A stretch of DNA of 64,000 nt from Salinigranum salinum (GCF_009176545.1 NZ_VTOJ01000001.1:1302001-1366000); one strand, 5' to 3'. Counted from the stretch's first letter, positions 16,388-24,927 are shown. The notes: generated from the letters alone by a model not told the origin. Numbers and translations are program-made.

Positions 16388-17404
16388 TCAGGAGCCACCG
16401 TCCATCGGTTTTCCCTCTCGATCGGTGAAGCCAGCGATTCCCCTCTCGGACGCGCCTTCGAGCCACTCTTTCGTCTCGTCGGAGACGTCCACGTCGATCT
16501 GGACCAACGCTACCGCGTGGAGCGGTCCAAACTCACTCACGAGGTAGGTTATCGCGACCCCGGACTCCACGTACACCAGCGTCTCGATTCCCTCCCGTTC
16601 GGAGATCTTGTAGTATCCGTCCTCGTTCCCACTCGGACTCGGGTCGTCCCGCACGCTCTCGATCGCGTTCATGACTCTCTGCCGTTGCGAACGCTCCAGC
16701 GATTCCAGCTCACGATTGATCTCGTCTCTAGCGAAGACTCTGGTCCGGCCCAGGCGTTCACCTTCGAGCTCCACCTCGTGTACGCCCTCCGGGAGGTGCG
16801 ACAAGATCTCGTCATACACGCTTTCGTTGGCTCGCGCCCCAATTCGGCTGCCCACTTCGACACCCGCCCTGGTTTTGTTCCCGACCACACGGCTCGCCTT
16901 CCGAACGGCCGACTTCGACCGATCGAAGATGGAGGAGACGTCGGTCGGGTCGGAACTGTCTGAAACAGCGGGGCCGTCGCTCGTGCCGGTACGTGCTTCC
17001 TCGTCGGGCCCATCGCGTATCGGGTACTCTTCGATGGACACGTTCGACCCGTCTGCCGGGATCGTCCTCGTCGAACCCCTTCTCAGACCCTTCGAAATGG
17101 TCCTGGCACCCCAACCGACCGCTTCCCGACCGAAGAACACGTCTCCTCTTCGGCTTATCGCCACCGCCAACTCGTCTCCTCCGTCAGTCGCGTCCGTCCC
17201 GTCGTGATCCTTGAGGAACTGGTACAGCAAGCCAACGAGCGCGAGAAGCGTGGCGATGCTCGCAGATTCTATGGTCAACGCACCGATCCGCAAAACCGCC
17301 GTGAGAATCAACGTGAGTACCAGCGCTACGAGGACGGCGGTCAGCAACTTCCCGATCGGCGTCCTCCTCCTGGCTCTCGGACGGACCAGGCTCTCTCTGT
17401 TCAC
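16388..17404 (-). CDS. Membrane-anchored protein with RelE/ParE-like C-terminal domain
   Basis: A 338-residue protein starting at GTG (MNRESLVRPRARRR). Two membrane segments lie at residues about 19-40 and 45-65 (LLTAVLVALVLTLILTAVL; SIATLLALVGLLYQFL). A polar, Ser/Asp-rich linker runs to about 175. The last 150 residues resemble the RelE/ParE fold: INRELESLERSQRQRVMNAI, a turn with DDPSPSG, and strands YYKISE, IETLVYVES, VAITYLVSEF, AVALVQIDV. Codon use is visibly less GC-rich than its neighbours (more AGA/AGG, TTA/ATA-type codons) and the promoter is AT-rich, which suggests an accessory gene. No antitoxin-like gene is adjacent. The RelE-like call is my reading of the pattern and needs a structure check. 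Confidence 0.7.
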   Translation of the reverse strand: MNRESLVRPRARRRTPIGKLLTAVLVALVLTLILTAVLRIGALTIESASIATLLALVGLLYQFLKDHDGTDATDGGDELAVAISRRGDVFFGREAVGWGARTISKGLRRGSTRTIPADGSNVSIEEYPIRDGPDEEARTGTSDGPAVSDSSDPTDVSSIFDRSKSAVRKASRVVGNKTRAGVEVGSRIGARANESVYDEILSHLPEGVHEVELEGERLGRTRVFARDEINRELESLERSQRQRVMNAIESVRDDPSPSGNEDGYYKISEREGIETLVYVESGVAITYLVSEFGPLHAVALVQIDVDVSDETKEWLEGASERGIAGFTDREGKPMDGGS

Positions 17405-17422
17405 GAGAACGTATCGACTCAG

Positions 17423-17433
17423 AAATATTTATA
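17423..17433 (-). promoter_or_regulatory. TATA box of the RelE-like membrane protein gene
   Basis: The minus strand reads TATAAATATTT, centred about 25 bases upstream of the GTG start. The surrounding 45 bases (17420-17465) are the most AT-rich stretch of this part of the window. Confidence 0.6.
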
Positions 17434-17555
17434 CATTATTCTATGTGATATTTTTTACGTACGTTTCCACGGATCGTCCCCGGAAGCGGACGGTTCGCGT
17501 GTGGATCTCTCACCTCGCTCTCGTGTGTTCAACGGGTACGAACCGTTTGATCCGT

Positions 17556-17840
17556 TTAGTGCGAGTGGCCCATCGCGTCGGCGAGCGAGACGCCGAAGCG
17601 TGCCTCGAACAGCTCTTCCATCTTCTCGTTGAGCGCCTGGAGGTCCTCCGGAGTGCCCCCTTCGGCGTGGTGGACGACGACGTGTGCCTGCTGTGCGAAC
17701 GACTGGACGACGATGTCGCCGACGACGTCGGTCGGCTCCTCGCCCTGTTCGGCGAAGACGTCGACGAGCCCTGCCGGGAGTTCGATCTCTTCGACGTCGC
17801 CGTCGGGTCCTTCGATGGTGTACGTCTCTGTTTCGACCAT
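17556..17840 (-). CDS. Small haloarchaeal protein, DUF7545-like
   Basis: A 94-residue acidic protein, MVETETYTIEGPDGDVEEIE followed by LPAGLVDVFAEQGEEPTDVV and a helical C-terminal half (LQALNEKMEELFEARFGVS) ending in GHSH. The pattern matches the widely conserved haloarchaeal DUF7545 family. The central segment (DIVVQSFAQQAHVVVHHAEG) suggests a small mixed alpha/beta domain. Function is unknown. It sits between trxB and the RelE-like gene, in the same direction but with gaps of more than 100 bases on both sides, so it is probably a separate unit. Confidence 0.75.
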   Translation of the reverse strand: MVETETYTIEGPDGDVEEIELPAGLVDVFAEQGEEPTDVVGDIVVQSFAQQAHVVVHHAEGGTPEDLQALNEKMEELFEARFGVSLADAMGHSH

Positions 17841-17961
17841 ATCCTCCCTGGGAGGTCACCACTAATGGGTCTGTGGTATTCGGACCGTGACGGCGCACGG
17901 CTGTGTGCGGCGAGACGAGCGACGAGACGAGTGAGCGCCGGAGCGAACGCCCGGAGGTCGG

Positions 17962-19038
17962 TCAGTCGTCGGACTCGGCCGCGGCGGGTTCGCCCGTCTC
18001 GACGCCCGCACGTTCGAGGTCCTCGAGGTAGCCGTCGGCGTCGATGGCGGCCTTACAGCCCATCGACCCCGCCGTGATCGCTTGCTGGTAGTGGTAGTCG
18101 ACGACGTCGCCGGCCCCGAAGATCCCGTCGACGTCCGTGGCGGTCTGGCCGCCGTCGAAGCCGCCCGCGGTCTTGAGGTAGCCTTCGTCGTCCATCCGGA
18201 CGCCCGTCCCCTCAAGGTAGGCGGTGTTCGGCGTGTGGCCGATGGCGTAGAACACCGCACCGACGTCGAAGTCGAACTCCTCGACCTCGTCGGCCCGGTC
18301 GGAGTCGAGCTTCTCTTTCGGGTGCCCCTCGGGGTGACGGACGAGGATGACGTGGTCGACACCGTCCTCCGGACTGCCGTGGATCTCGGTCAACTCGGTG
18401 TTGCGCATGATCTCGATCTCCCCCGCGTCGACCTTCTCCATGGTGCGGTCGATCCAGTAGTCCTCGGCGCGGAACTCCTCGCGGCGGTGGACCAGATACA
18501 CCGTCGAGGCGAACTTGGTGAGGAAGTTCGCCTCCTCCATCGCGGCGTCGCCCCCGCCGACGACCATGATCTTCTCGTCGCGGAAGAACGCGCCGTCACA
18601 GGTCGCACACGTCGAGAGTCCGTAGCCCATGAGCTCGTCCTCCCCGGGAACCCCCAGCGTACGGGCGGAGGCACCCGACGCGGCGATGACGGCGTCGGCG
18701 GTGTAGACGTCGCCGTTCTTCAGTTCGAGCCGGAAGGGCCGTGACGAATCGTCGACGTCGACGACGATGCCGTGTTTCACCTCGGCACCGAAGCGCTTGG
18801 CCTGCTCCTTCATGTTCGTCACCAGTTCGGGCCCCGAGATGCCCTCGGGGAAGCCGGGGTAGTTGTCGACTTCGGTCGTGAGGGTGAGCTGTCCCCCGGG
18901 CTCGTCGCCCTCGAACACGAGCGGTTCGTTGTTCGAGCGCGCCGCGTAGATGGCGGCCGTGAGCCCCGCGATGCCGGACCCCGCGATGACGAGCCGACGG
19001 TGTTCGACGTCGTCGGCGTCCTGAGACGTTCCTGTCAT
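17962..19038 (-). CDS. trxB: Thioredoxin-disulfide reductase-like flavoprotein
   Basis: A 358-residue FAD/NAD(P) pyridine nucleotide-disulfide oxidoreductase. The FAD site is VIAGSGIAGLTAAIYAARS (residues 17-35), the redox-active pair is CATC (Cys144, Cys147), the nucleotide-binding site is VVGGGDAAMEEANFL and the second FAD motif is GIFGAGDVVD near the C-terminus. Length and motif order are those of low-molecular-weight thioredoxin reductase. A promoter-like element (GCGTAATAGC on the minus strand) lies near -28. The extra C-terminal tail (ERAGVETGEPAAAESDD) is common in halophiles. It probably keeps thioredoxin or glutaredoxin-like proteins reduced. Confidence 0.94.
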   Translation of the reverse strand: MTGTSQDADDVEHRRLVIAGSGIAGLTAAIYAARSNNEPLVFEGDEPGGQLTLTTEVDNYPGFPEGISGPELVTNMKEQAKRFGAEVKHGIVVDVDDSSRPFRLELKNGDVYTADAVIAASGASARTLGVPGEDELMGYGLSTCATCDGAFFRDEKIMVVGGGDAAMEEANFLTKFASTVYLVHRREEFRAEDYWIDRTMEKVDAGEIEIMRNTELTEIHGSPEDGVDHVILVRHPEGHPKEKLDSDRADEVEEFDFDVGAVFYAIGHTPNTAYLEGTGVRMDDEGYLKTAGGFDGGQTATDVDGIFGAGDVVDYHYQQAITAGSMGCKAAIDADGYLEDLERAGVETGEPAAAESDD

Positions 19039-19229
19039 TGGACCATGATTGCCCGCGACGGGCTATTACGCTTGTGCTGTCGTGCAACGAGCGACGCCCA
19101 CTCGCCGGACGCTGGCGTGTCGCACGGTCACTGCAGGACGACGGAGCTACACACTCCACGCCGCCGGCAGGGTCGCCGACTCCGGCGGGCCGCCGAAGCG
19201 CTCTTTGGCCGTGAGTGGGTGGCTCAGGC

Positions 19230-19511
19230 ATGGCCGATCTACACGAGAAGACGGAGCGATACGAGGGGATGCTGGCGGACGCGCTCGCCGCGGCGACCGT
19301 CACCGTCCCGCCCGGGACGCCGCTCGGCGACGCCGCAGTCGAGTGCGAGGAGATGGCCCGCTCGTACCTCGACGACGGTCGCCACTTCCGGGACGAGGAC
19401 GATCCCGTGAACGCGCTGGCGTCGTTCTCGTACGGCTACGGGTGGCTCGACGCCGGTGTCCGGATGGGGCTGTTCGACGTGCCGACCGACTCACACCTGT
19501 TCACCATGTGA
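19230..19511 (+). CDS. DUF357 family protein
   Basis: A 93-residue helical protein, MADLHEKTERYEGMLADAL at the start and the conserved second half DDPVNALASFSYGYGWLDAG. This is the archaeal DUF357 pattern: a four-helix bundle resembling TPR/CCA-associated small domains, with unknown function. The ATG at 19230 has a GCTCTTTGGCC element at about -27. It is divergent from trxB and followed by a small HTH gene on the same strand. Confidence 0.88.
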   Translation: MADLHEKTERYEGMLADALAAATVTVPPGTPLGDAAVECEEMARSYLDDGRHFRDEDDPVNALASFSYGYGWLDAGVRMGLFDVPTDSHLFTM

Positions 19512-19594
19512 TGAACTTCGTCCGTCTCCCGCCTCTCCCCCACGACTATCCTCTGTCGATGACCTTACGTATCGGGGGTGTGTCGGGTGGGGTG

Positions 19595-19870
19595 ATGGAG
19601 GCGGTCCTCTGGTACGTGTTCACCGGGACGCGAGGCGGAACGAACCGCCTCCGTATCCTCAAAGCGCTCGACGAGCGACCGCGAAACGCGAACCAGCTCG
19701 CCGAGGACCTCGACCTGGACTACAAGACGATCCGCCACCACCTCGACGTTCTCGGCGAGAACGACGTCGTACAGAAGAGCGGCGACGGCTACGGAGCGGT
19801 GTACCTCCCTTCCGACCGGGCCCGTCACCACTGGGAGACGATCGAGACCATCATGGAGCAGGTAGAGTGA
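19595..19870 (+). CDS. Small winged-helix (ArsR-like) transcription regulator
   Basis: A 91-residue single-domain winged-helix protein. It begins MEAVLWYVFTGTRGGTNRLR, typical of a haloarchaeal one-domain HTH family, followed by ILKALDERPRNANQLAEDLD and the recognition helix in YKTIRHHLDVLGENDVV (residues about 43-59). The wing is SGDGYGAVYLPS. There is no sensor domain and no Cys cluster, so the signal is unknown. An alternative ATG at 19559 would add 12 residues; the shorter form is chosen because related proteins start at the same M-E-x-x-L-W-Y. Confidence 0.85.
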   Translation: MEAVLWYVFTGTRGGTNRLRILKALDERPRNANQLAEDLDLDYKTIRHHLDVLGENDVVQKSGDGYGAVYLPSDRARHHWETIETIMEQVE

Positions 19871-19964
19871 ACCCGAACACGAGCACGAGCGGACGGACGC
19901 GAACGCCGACTATGGACGAATTTGGGAAAGTGTATTTCAGGTCTCGACCGCTAGGGAGAGGTAG

Positions 19965-20270
19965 ATGAGTATCTGGTTCGACGTAGCGCGGGCGACAGCA
20001 GCCCTGAACATCCTGCTTCTCGCCGTCTTGTTGTCCGTCTGGGGGCGAAACTACCTCGACCTCCGCTCGAAGCACGCCCTGGGACTCATGGTGTTTGCGC
20101 TCCTCCTCCTCCTCGAGAACGCCGTCGCGCTCTACATCTACCTCCTTGACCCGACGCTCTCGGTCTGGTTCTCCTCGGCCGTCCCCGCGATCGCCTGGCG
20201 CGGGATGATGTCGCTGCACGTGCTCGAGACCGTCGGCATCGGCTTCCTCGTGTGGATCACGATGGACTGA
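19965..20270 (+). CDS. Small three-helix membrane protein
   Basis: A 101-residue hydrophobic protein with three membrane helices: ATAALNILLLAVLLSVW (residues about 10-26), LGLMVFALLLLLENAVALYIY (39-59) and LHVLETVGIGFLVWITM (84-100). It follows the winged-helix gene on the same strand by about 95 bases. Such HTH/membrane-protein neighbours are common in haloarchaea (another pair is at 24615-25299). Function is unknown. Confidence 0.78.
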   Translation: MSIWFDVARATAALNILLLAVLLSVWGRNYLDLRSKHALGLMVFALLLLLENAVALYIYLLDPTLSVWFSSAVPAIAWRGMMSLHVLETVGIGFLVWITMD

Positions 20271-20661
20271 GACGACCACCGACGACCCCGGCGCATCCAC
20301 GAACGGATCTCTCGCCCTTCGACGTGTCCGCGGGCGGGACGAAACTCTCACTCGACGAGCTTCACCCTCTCACTCGACGAACTCCACTCCCGTTGAACGA
20401 CGTTACGTTCTTCACCCGGCCCAACACCGCGTACGCGTGCCGTCGGAGCTGGCCGGTGCGGACCCGACGCGACGCGATCCGTGCGCGCTGACCGACGTCT
20501 CACAGCCGGCGCTCGGAGGTCGTCGGGGTCCCGAGTGCGCGGGTGGGTATGGCAGGTGGGGCTGATCCTGTTTGACGCCGTTTGGTCGGTCGCTGGCAGA
20601 CGAGTTCCGGTCAGTGGTGGACGTCGCCGACGGAGCCACGGCCGAACGGACGGTCGCGTCC
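20271..20661. other. Intergenic region between small membrane protein and cysS
   Basis: About 390 bases between two convergent genes. It holds a 22-base tandem duplication (20345-20388). Open frames on both strands here are Arg/Ser/Pro-rich and show no family similarity, so I treat them as non-coding. I see no tRNA fold. Confidence 0.45.
20345..20388. repeat. 22-base tandem duplication
   Basis: Two adjacent copies of CTCTCACTCGACGARCTYCACY, differing at about three positions, in a non-coding stretch. Confidence 0.7.
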
Positions 20662-22143
20662 TCACGGCAACCGGTACGTCGGGCCGTCCGCACTGTCGCC
20701 GACCTCAACACCGAGCGCCTCCAGTTCGTCGCGGAGGGCGTCGGCACGGTCGTAGTTACCCGCTTCGCGCTCCTCCTCGCGTACCGAGAGGACGAGTTCC
20801 ACGAGATCGCCGGCGAGCCCGGCGTCCCCCTGATCCGTCGACCCGAACTGGAGGCCGAACACGTCGCCAGCGAGGTCGTCGAACGTCTCGATGACCGCCT
20901 TGAGCCCGCGGTAGTCGTACGCCTCGTTCGCGAGGTGGGAGTTCACCGCACGCGTGAGTTCGAGGAGCGCCGCCATCGCCTCCCGGACGTTGAAGTCGTC
21001 GTTCATCGCCTCGCGGAACGCCTCTCGCGTCGTCTCGACCGCCGTCCGGAGCGACTCGTCTTCGACCTTCGTTCGCGCGTCGACGCTGTCGCAGGCGGCG
21101 ACCGCGTCCTCGTAGGTGCGTTCCAGGCGTTCGAAGCGCTCTTGAGCCTCGCGCATGGCCGCCTCCGAGAACGTCTGTTTCGTGCCGTACTGCGTCCCGA
21201 GGTAGAACGTCCGGAGGACGTTCACGCCCCAGCGCTCCAGGGCGTCGGCGACGTAGAAGTAGTTGCCGAGCGACGAGGACATCTTCTCGCCCGCCGTCTC
21301 GAGCAGACCGGTGTGGAGCCAGTACTTCGCGAACTGCTGGCCCGTCGCCGCCTCGGACTGGGCGATCTCGTTCTCGTGGTGCGGGAACACCAGGTCGTGC
21401 CCCCCGATGTGGACGTCGATAGTCGCGTCGAGGTGCGTCGTCGACATCGCGGAGCACTCGATGTGCCACCCCGGTCGCCCCTCGCTCCACGGGGAGTCCC
21501 ACGTCTCGCCCGCCTCGCCCTCCAGGGGGGGGAGGTCGGGGTCGCGGTGTTCGGCGACGTCGTCGGGGGTGACGCCGCCAGCCTTCCAGAGCGCGAAGTC
21601 GGCTGGGTGACGCTTCTCCGACAGCTCGTCGTCCGGCCCCTGTGCCTCTAGCTCTTCCACGCGCTGGTTCGACAGCTTGCCGTACGCCTCGAACGTCGCG
21701 ACGTCGAAGTAGACGGAGCCGTCGGTCTCGTAGGCGTACCCCTTCTCGACGAGCGTCTCGATCAGGTCGACGATCTCGGGGACGTGTTCTGAGACCCGGG
21801 GGTACACCGCCGCGCGCAGGAGGTTGAGACCCCGCATGTCCTCGATGACGCTCGCGGTGAACCGCCGGGCGACCTCGCGCTCGGAGTCGCCGAGGTCGTC
21901 CTCGCCGACGCGGGCGACGATCTTCTCGTTCACGTCGGTGAAGTTCTCGACGTGCCTGGTCGAGTAGCCCTCGTGTTCGAGCCAGCGGTGGATCACGTCG
22001 GCGTGGGTCCACACCCGCGCGTGGCCGAGGTGGGCGTCGTCCGAGACCGTCAGCCCACAGACGTACAGGAGGACCTCGTCGCCGACTGGTTCGAACGGTT
22101 CCTGTTCGCCCGAGAGGGTGTTGGTCACGGACAGTCCCGTCAT
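20662..22143 (-). CDS. cysS: Cysteinyl-tRNA synthetase
   Basis: A 493-residue class I aminoacyl-tRNA synthetase that charges tRNACys. The HIGH-type motif is in DDAHLGHARVW (about residues 38-48), the zinc-site and family motif is in RPGWHIECSAMS, and the KMSKS-type loop is EKMSSSLGNYF. The C-terminal DALR domain carries the tRNA-binding segment ending in EVGDSADGPTYRLP. The ATG at 22143 begins MTGLSVTNTLSGEQEPF, matching the usual N-terminus. Length is normal. It stands alone, with no CysE/CysK neighbours. Confidence 0.96.
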   Translation of the reverse strand: MTGLSVTNTLSGEQEPFEPVGDEVLLYVCGLTVSDDAHLGHARVWTHADVIHRWLEHEGYSTRHVENFTDVNEKIVARVGEDDLGDSEREVARRFTASVIEDMRGLNLLRAAVYPRVSEHVPEIVDLIETLVEKGYAYETDGSVYFDVATFEAYGKLSNQRVEELEAQGPDDELSEKRHPADFALWKAGGVTPDDVAEHRDPDLPPLEGEAGETWDSPWSEGRPGWHIECSAMSTTHLDATIDVHIGGHDLVFPHHENEIAQSEAATGQQFAKYWLHTGLLETAGEKMSSSLGNYFYVADALERWGVNVLRTFYLGTQYGTKQTFSEAAMREAQERFERLERTYEDAVAACDSVDARTKVEDESLRTAVETTREAFREAMNDDFNVREAMAALLELTRAVNSHLANEAYDYRGLKAVIETFDDLAGDVFGLQFGSTDQGDAGLAGDLVELVLSVREEEREAGNYDRADALRDELEALGVEVGDSADGPTYRLP

Positions 22144-22222
22144 GGTCCGAGGGTCGACGCGCGGCTTTTTCAACTCGTCGGAACGACCCGCACACCGAAC
22201 CTCTCCGGCCCGACCCGCCGGG

Positions 22223-22840
22223 CTACTCGGGCCGGCCGCGTTCGCCGCGTCTGATCGCCGCCTTCGTCCCCTCGTCGAGCGTCTCCTTCACGAAGTCGGG
22301 CATCTCCGGCGGGAGGCCGTCGGTGGTGTCGTAGACCGACTCTATCCGTGATTCGCCAGCCGCCCGGGTGCCGCCGTCCGTCGTCGCCTGCGTCCGCGAC
22401 TGGTCGCTGCCCTCCGCGGCGGCTTCGACCGAGCGGAGTCCGTCGAGCGCCTCGTCGATCTCGGTCGCGGTGTCGGACTGCGACCGGACGCTCTCGAGCA
22501 GCCCCTCGAGTTCGGCCGACACCTCGTCGGCCCGGTCGGCGGTCTCGTCGACCTGTCGGGCGAGTTCGGCGCTCGTCGCGGCCTGGTCGTCGGTCGCTCG
22601 CGCCACCTCCTCGATGCCCGAGGACGCCTCTCCGACGGCGTCGCGGATGCGTTCGAGGCGCGTCATCGACTCCTCGACCTCGTCGATCCCCCGTCGGATG
22701 TGGTCGTCGACGTCGTCGAGGCTGATCGCCGTCTCGATCTCGTCTCGGTCCTGGCCGATCTGCTCGGCCAGCTGCTCGGCCGAGACGCCCGTTCCGACGG
22801 AGTCGCCGGGTGCGATCGATTCCGTACGACAACGGACCAC
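22223..22840 (-). CDS. Stand-alone coiled-coil protein resembling a chemotaxis transducer segment
   Basis: A 205-residue, highly acidic, mostly helical protein starting at GTG. Residues about 45-130 form a long heptad coiled coil with a stretch like the adaptation region of haloarchaeal transducers (IEEVARATDDQAATSAELA; RQVDETADRADEVSAELEG). The E-V/I-A-x-A-T-D-D-Q-A signature is typical of Htr proteins. It has no membrane segments and no CheA/CheW-binding hairpin tip. The C-terminal part (LPPEMPDFVKETLDEGTKAA) is a separate conserved-looking segment. It could be a soluble helper or a shrunken relative of a transducer. An AT-rich promoter candidate (around 22865-22875) lies at the leaderless distance. 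Confidence 0.65.
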   Translation of the reverse strand: MVRCRTESIAPGDSVGTGVSAEQLAEQIGQDRDEIETAISLDDVDDHIRRGIDEVEESMTRLERIRDAVGEASSGIEEVARATDDQAATSAELARQVDETADRADEVSAELEGLLESVRSQSDTATEIDEALDGLRSVEAAAEGSDQSRTQATTDGGTRAAGESRIESVYDTTDGLPPEMPDFVKETLDEGTKAAIRRGERGRPE

Positions 22841-22990
22841 GGTGGGACGATAACGCTACGTCCTCAGTTATTACTCACGAGAGAGATCCCATTCGACGGG
22901 GACCTCACCGGCACTCGACGGCCGTGAGGCTACCGCTCGCGCCCCCGTGTGCCGTCACGACGGTCCGCTCTCCCGGCGACGGCCCGTCCG

Positions 22991-23524
22991 TCACTCGGGA
23001 ACCGACTCGAGCGCCGCCTCGACCACCTGGAGCGCCGTTCCGCCCTGTCGCCGGGGGACGACGACGACCAGTTCGCCGCCGACGACGCCGGCCGCGTCGA
23101 CCACCACCGACGCCGCGTCGAGCCGAGAGAGCACGGACCCGAGGGCCCGCGCGTCCACGTCACCCCGTGCGCGAACAGCCGTCATCTCTCCACCGCGGAC
23201 GATCCACCGGTCACCGACCGCGACGACGAGATCGGCCGTCTCCTCGACGGCGAACGGCTCCGTCGAGTCGCCGTCACCCACGTCGTCGACCGGGTCGGCG
23301 AGTCCGACGCCGCTCTGCATCCGGACGGGCGCGCCGCAGTTGTGGGTGGACGGCGGGTCGAGCTCCTCGGCGTAGCGCCGGAGGGCGGTCGCCACCGCGT
23401 CGGCGTCGCCGTCGAGTGCGAGGTAGTCCGCGGCGGCGCGGTAGTTGACGACGCCGGCCGCGAGCGCGCGGTGGAGGAACGGCTCGGACCGGACGGCCTC
23501 GCGGGCCTCGGCTGCGAGTGACAT
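22991..23524 (-). CDS. Haloarchaeal DUF7523-like protein
   Basis: A 177-residue protein beginning MSLAAEAREAVRSEPFLHRAL. The first half is helical and HTH-like (HRALAAGVVNYRAAADYLAL), with a Cys in STHNCGAPVR. The second half has beta strands of an ACT-like appearance (LGSVLSRLDAASVVVDAAG and GGELVVVVPRRQGGTALQVV). This combination fits the haloarchaeal DUF7523 family. The start at 23524 has a perfect A6 run (23550-23555) at -28. It is divergent from the CbiX-like chelatase gene at 23688, which suggests a shared pathway or control of it; that link is inference. Confidence 0.75.
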   Translation of the reverse strand: MSLAAEAREAVRSEPFLHRALAAGVVNYRAAADYLALDGDADAVATALRRYAEELDPPSTHNCGAPVRMQSGVGLADPVDDVGDGDSTEPFAVEETADLVVAVGDRWIVRGGEMTAVRARGDVDARALGSVLSRLDAASVVVDAAGVVGGELVVVVPRRQGGTALQVVEAALESVPE

Positions 23525-23549
23525 GTGCCACCTCTCGCCGTCGGAGCGC

Positions 23550-23555
23550 AAAAAA
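23550..23555 (-). promoter_or_regulatory. T-run promoter of the DUF7523-like gene
   Basis: The minus strand reads GGTTTTTTGCGC, centred 28 bases upstream of the ATG at 23524. Confidence 0.5.
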
Positions 23556-23687
23556 CCGCCGTCGGCGTCGTCTCCCACTCACTCCCTCGGCATCGCCGCT
23601 CACTCACACCGTCGTCCCCCAGTCGCGGATGCGTCCCGGGCGGTCGGAGCCGAAGTCCATAAGGACGCGCCAGCCTCTCTCTCGAGT

Positions 23688-24566
23688 ATGAGCGCGCTCG
23701 TCATCGTCGCCCACGGGTCGCACCTGAACCCCGACTCCTCGACGCCCACCCACGACCACGCCGACACGATCCGCGCCGTGGAGGCGTTCGACGAGGTTCG
23801 CACGGGATTCTGGAAGGAAGAGCCGTCGTTCCGCGAGGTGCTCCGGACCGTCGACTCGGACGAGGTGTACGCCGTTCCGCTGTTCGTCAGCGAGGGCTAC
23901 TTCACGGAGCAGGTGATCCCGCGCGAACTCCGGCTTGCGGGGTGGGACCCCGAGGCGTGGGACTCCGACGGTACCAGCGCGACCCACGTGACCCTCACCG
24001 CGGAGGACACGGGGCAGACGGTCCACTACTGCGGCCCCGTGGGCACGCACGACTCGATGACCGACGTGATCGTCCGCCGGGCCGAGTCGGTCACGGGCGA
24101 CTCCGACGTCGGCGCGGGGTTCGGCCTCTGCGTCGTCGGCCACGGCACGAAGCGCAACGAGAACTCCGCGAAGGCGATCGAGTACCACGCCCGCCGGGTC
24201 GAGGCGATGGATCGGTTCGACGAGGTCCGGGCGCTGTTCATGGACGAGGACCCCGAGATCGACGACGTGACCGACTACTTCGAGACGGACGACGTCGTCG
24301 TCGTCCCGCTGTTCATCGCCGACGGCTTCCACACCCAGGAGGACATCCCCGAGGACATGGGACTGACCGACGACTACCGGACCGGGTGGGACACTCCCGC
24401 GACCGTCGACGGCCGCCGCATCTGGTACGCTGGCGCGGTCGGTACCGAGCCGCTGATGGCCGACGTGGTGCTCGAACGGGCCGCCGACGCGGGGGCCGAC
24501 GTCGGACGGGCCATCGATCAGATTCGGGAGGAGACGCGGCAGACCGACGCCGCGGCGGGCGACTGA
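23688..24566 (+). CDS. cbiX: Double-domain CbiX-like sirohydrochlorin chelatase
   Basis: A 292-residue protein made of two CbiX/SirB-type repeats. The first starts ALVIVAHGSHLNPDSSTPTH with the metal-chelatase His and has VYAVPLFVSEGYFTEQVIPR. The second starts GLCVVGHGTKRNENSAKAIE (about residue 145) and has VVVPLFIADGFHTQEDIPED. The family inserts Co or Fe (or Ni) into sirohydrochlorin for cobalamin, siroheme or heme d1-type routes. Single-domain CbiX forms dimers, so a fused pair gives the full site in one chain. DR2241 protein (27010), a family often linked or fused to CbiX, is encoded nearby. Which metal is used cannot be told from the sequence. Confidence 0.9.
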   Translation: MSALVIVAHGSHLNPDSSTPTHDHADTIRAVEAFDEVRTGFWKEEPSFREVLRTVDSDEVYAVPLFVSEGYFTEQVIPRELRLAGWDPEAWDSDGTSATHVTLTAEDTGQTVHYCGPVGTHDSMTDVIVRRAESVTGDSDVGAGFGLCVVGHGTKRNENSAKAIEYHARRVEAMDRFDEVRALFMDEDPEIDDVTDYFETDDVVVVPLFIADGFHTQEDIPEDMGLTDDYRTGWDTPATVDGRRIWYAGAVGTEPLMADVVLERAADAGADVGRAIDQIREETRQTDAAAGD

Positions 24567-24614
24567 CTGGGTAGAATCGGCGGTTCGTCGACGCCGTGTC
24601 CCGTGTTCTGCCGC

Positions 24615-24926
24615 CTACTTCCGGACGTGTAGCGAGTACGCGATGAGCACGACGCCGAGGAACTGGAAGCCGCGAGTGACGAGTGTGAGCGGCTGCTGGA
24701 ACGTGAGCGGCAACACCCCCTGCCGGAGCAGGACGGAGCCCACGAACGCGACGAGGAAGGCGACGGCGGTGAGACAGAACAGCCCGAGCGAGAGCGCCCG
24801 CATCGTCCGGCTGTCGTGGCGGCGGTAGCCGCGGTACGCCTGGTAGCCGACGTAGCTGCCGACGACGGTCGACCCGAACGCCAGCACGAGGATGAGCCAC
24901 TCCACGACGAGGTCGACGGCGACCAT
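24615..24926 (-). CDS. Small membrane protein, DUF7521-like
   Basis: A 103-residue protein with three membrane helices: LVVEWLILVLAFGSTVVGSYV (about residues 6-26), LSLGLFCLTAVAFLVAFVGSVL (45-66) and TRGFQFLGVVLIAYSLHV (84-101). It belongs to the DUF7521-type family that in haloarchaea is commonly paired with an HTH gene. It starts one base after the HTH stop (24928), so the two are co-translated. A role as membrane partner of the regulator is likely, but the signal is unknown. Confidence 0.82.
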   Translation of the reverse strand: MVAVDLVVEWLILVLAFGSTVVGSYVGYQAYRGYRRHDSRTMRALSLGLFCLTAVAFLVAFVGSVLLRQGVLPLTFQQPLTLVTRGFQFLGVVLIAYSLHVRK

Positions 24927-24927
24927 C

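Noticed and set aside
20348..20665. A 105-codon frame on the minus strand in the gap before cysS
   Set aside because: The composition (Arg/Pro/Ser/Thr) is unlike haloarchaeal proteins and no homology is recognised.
22223..22840. Calling this gene a broken chemotaxis transducer pseudogene
   Set aside because: The frame is intact, has a good start and a conserved-looking C-terminal segment, so a functional small protein is as likely.
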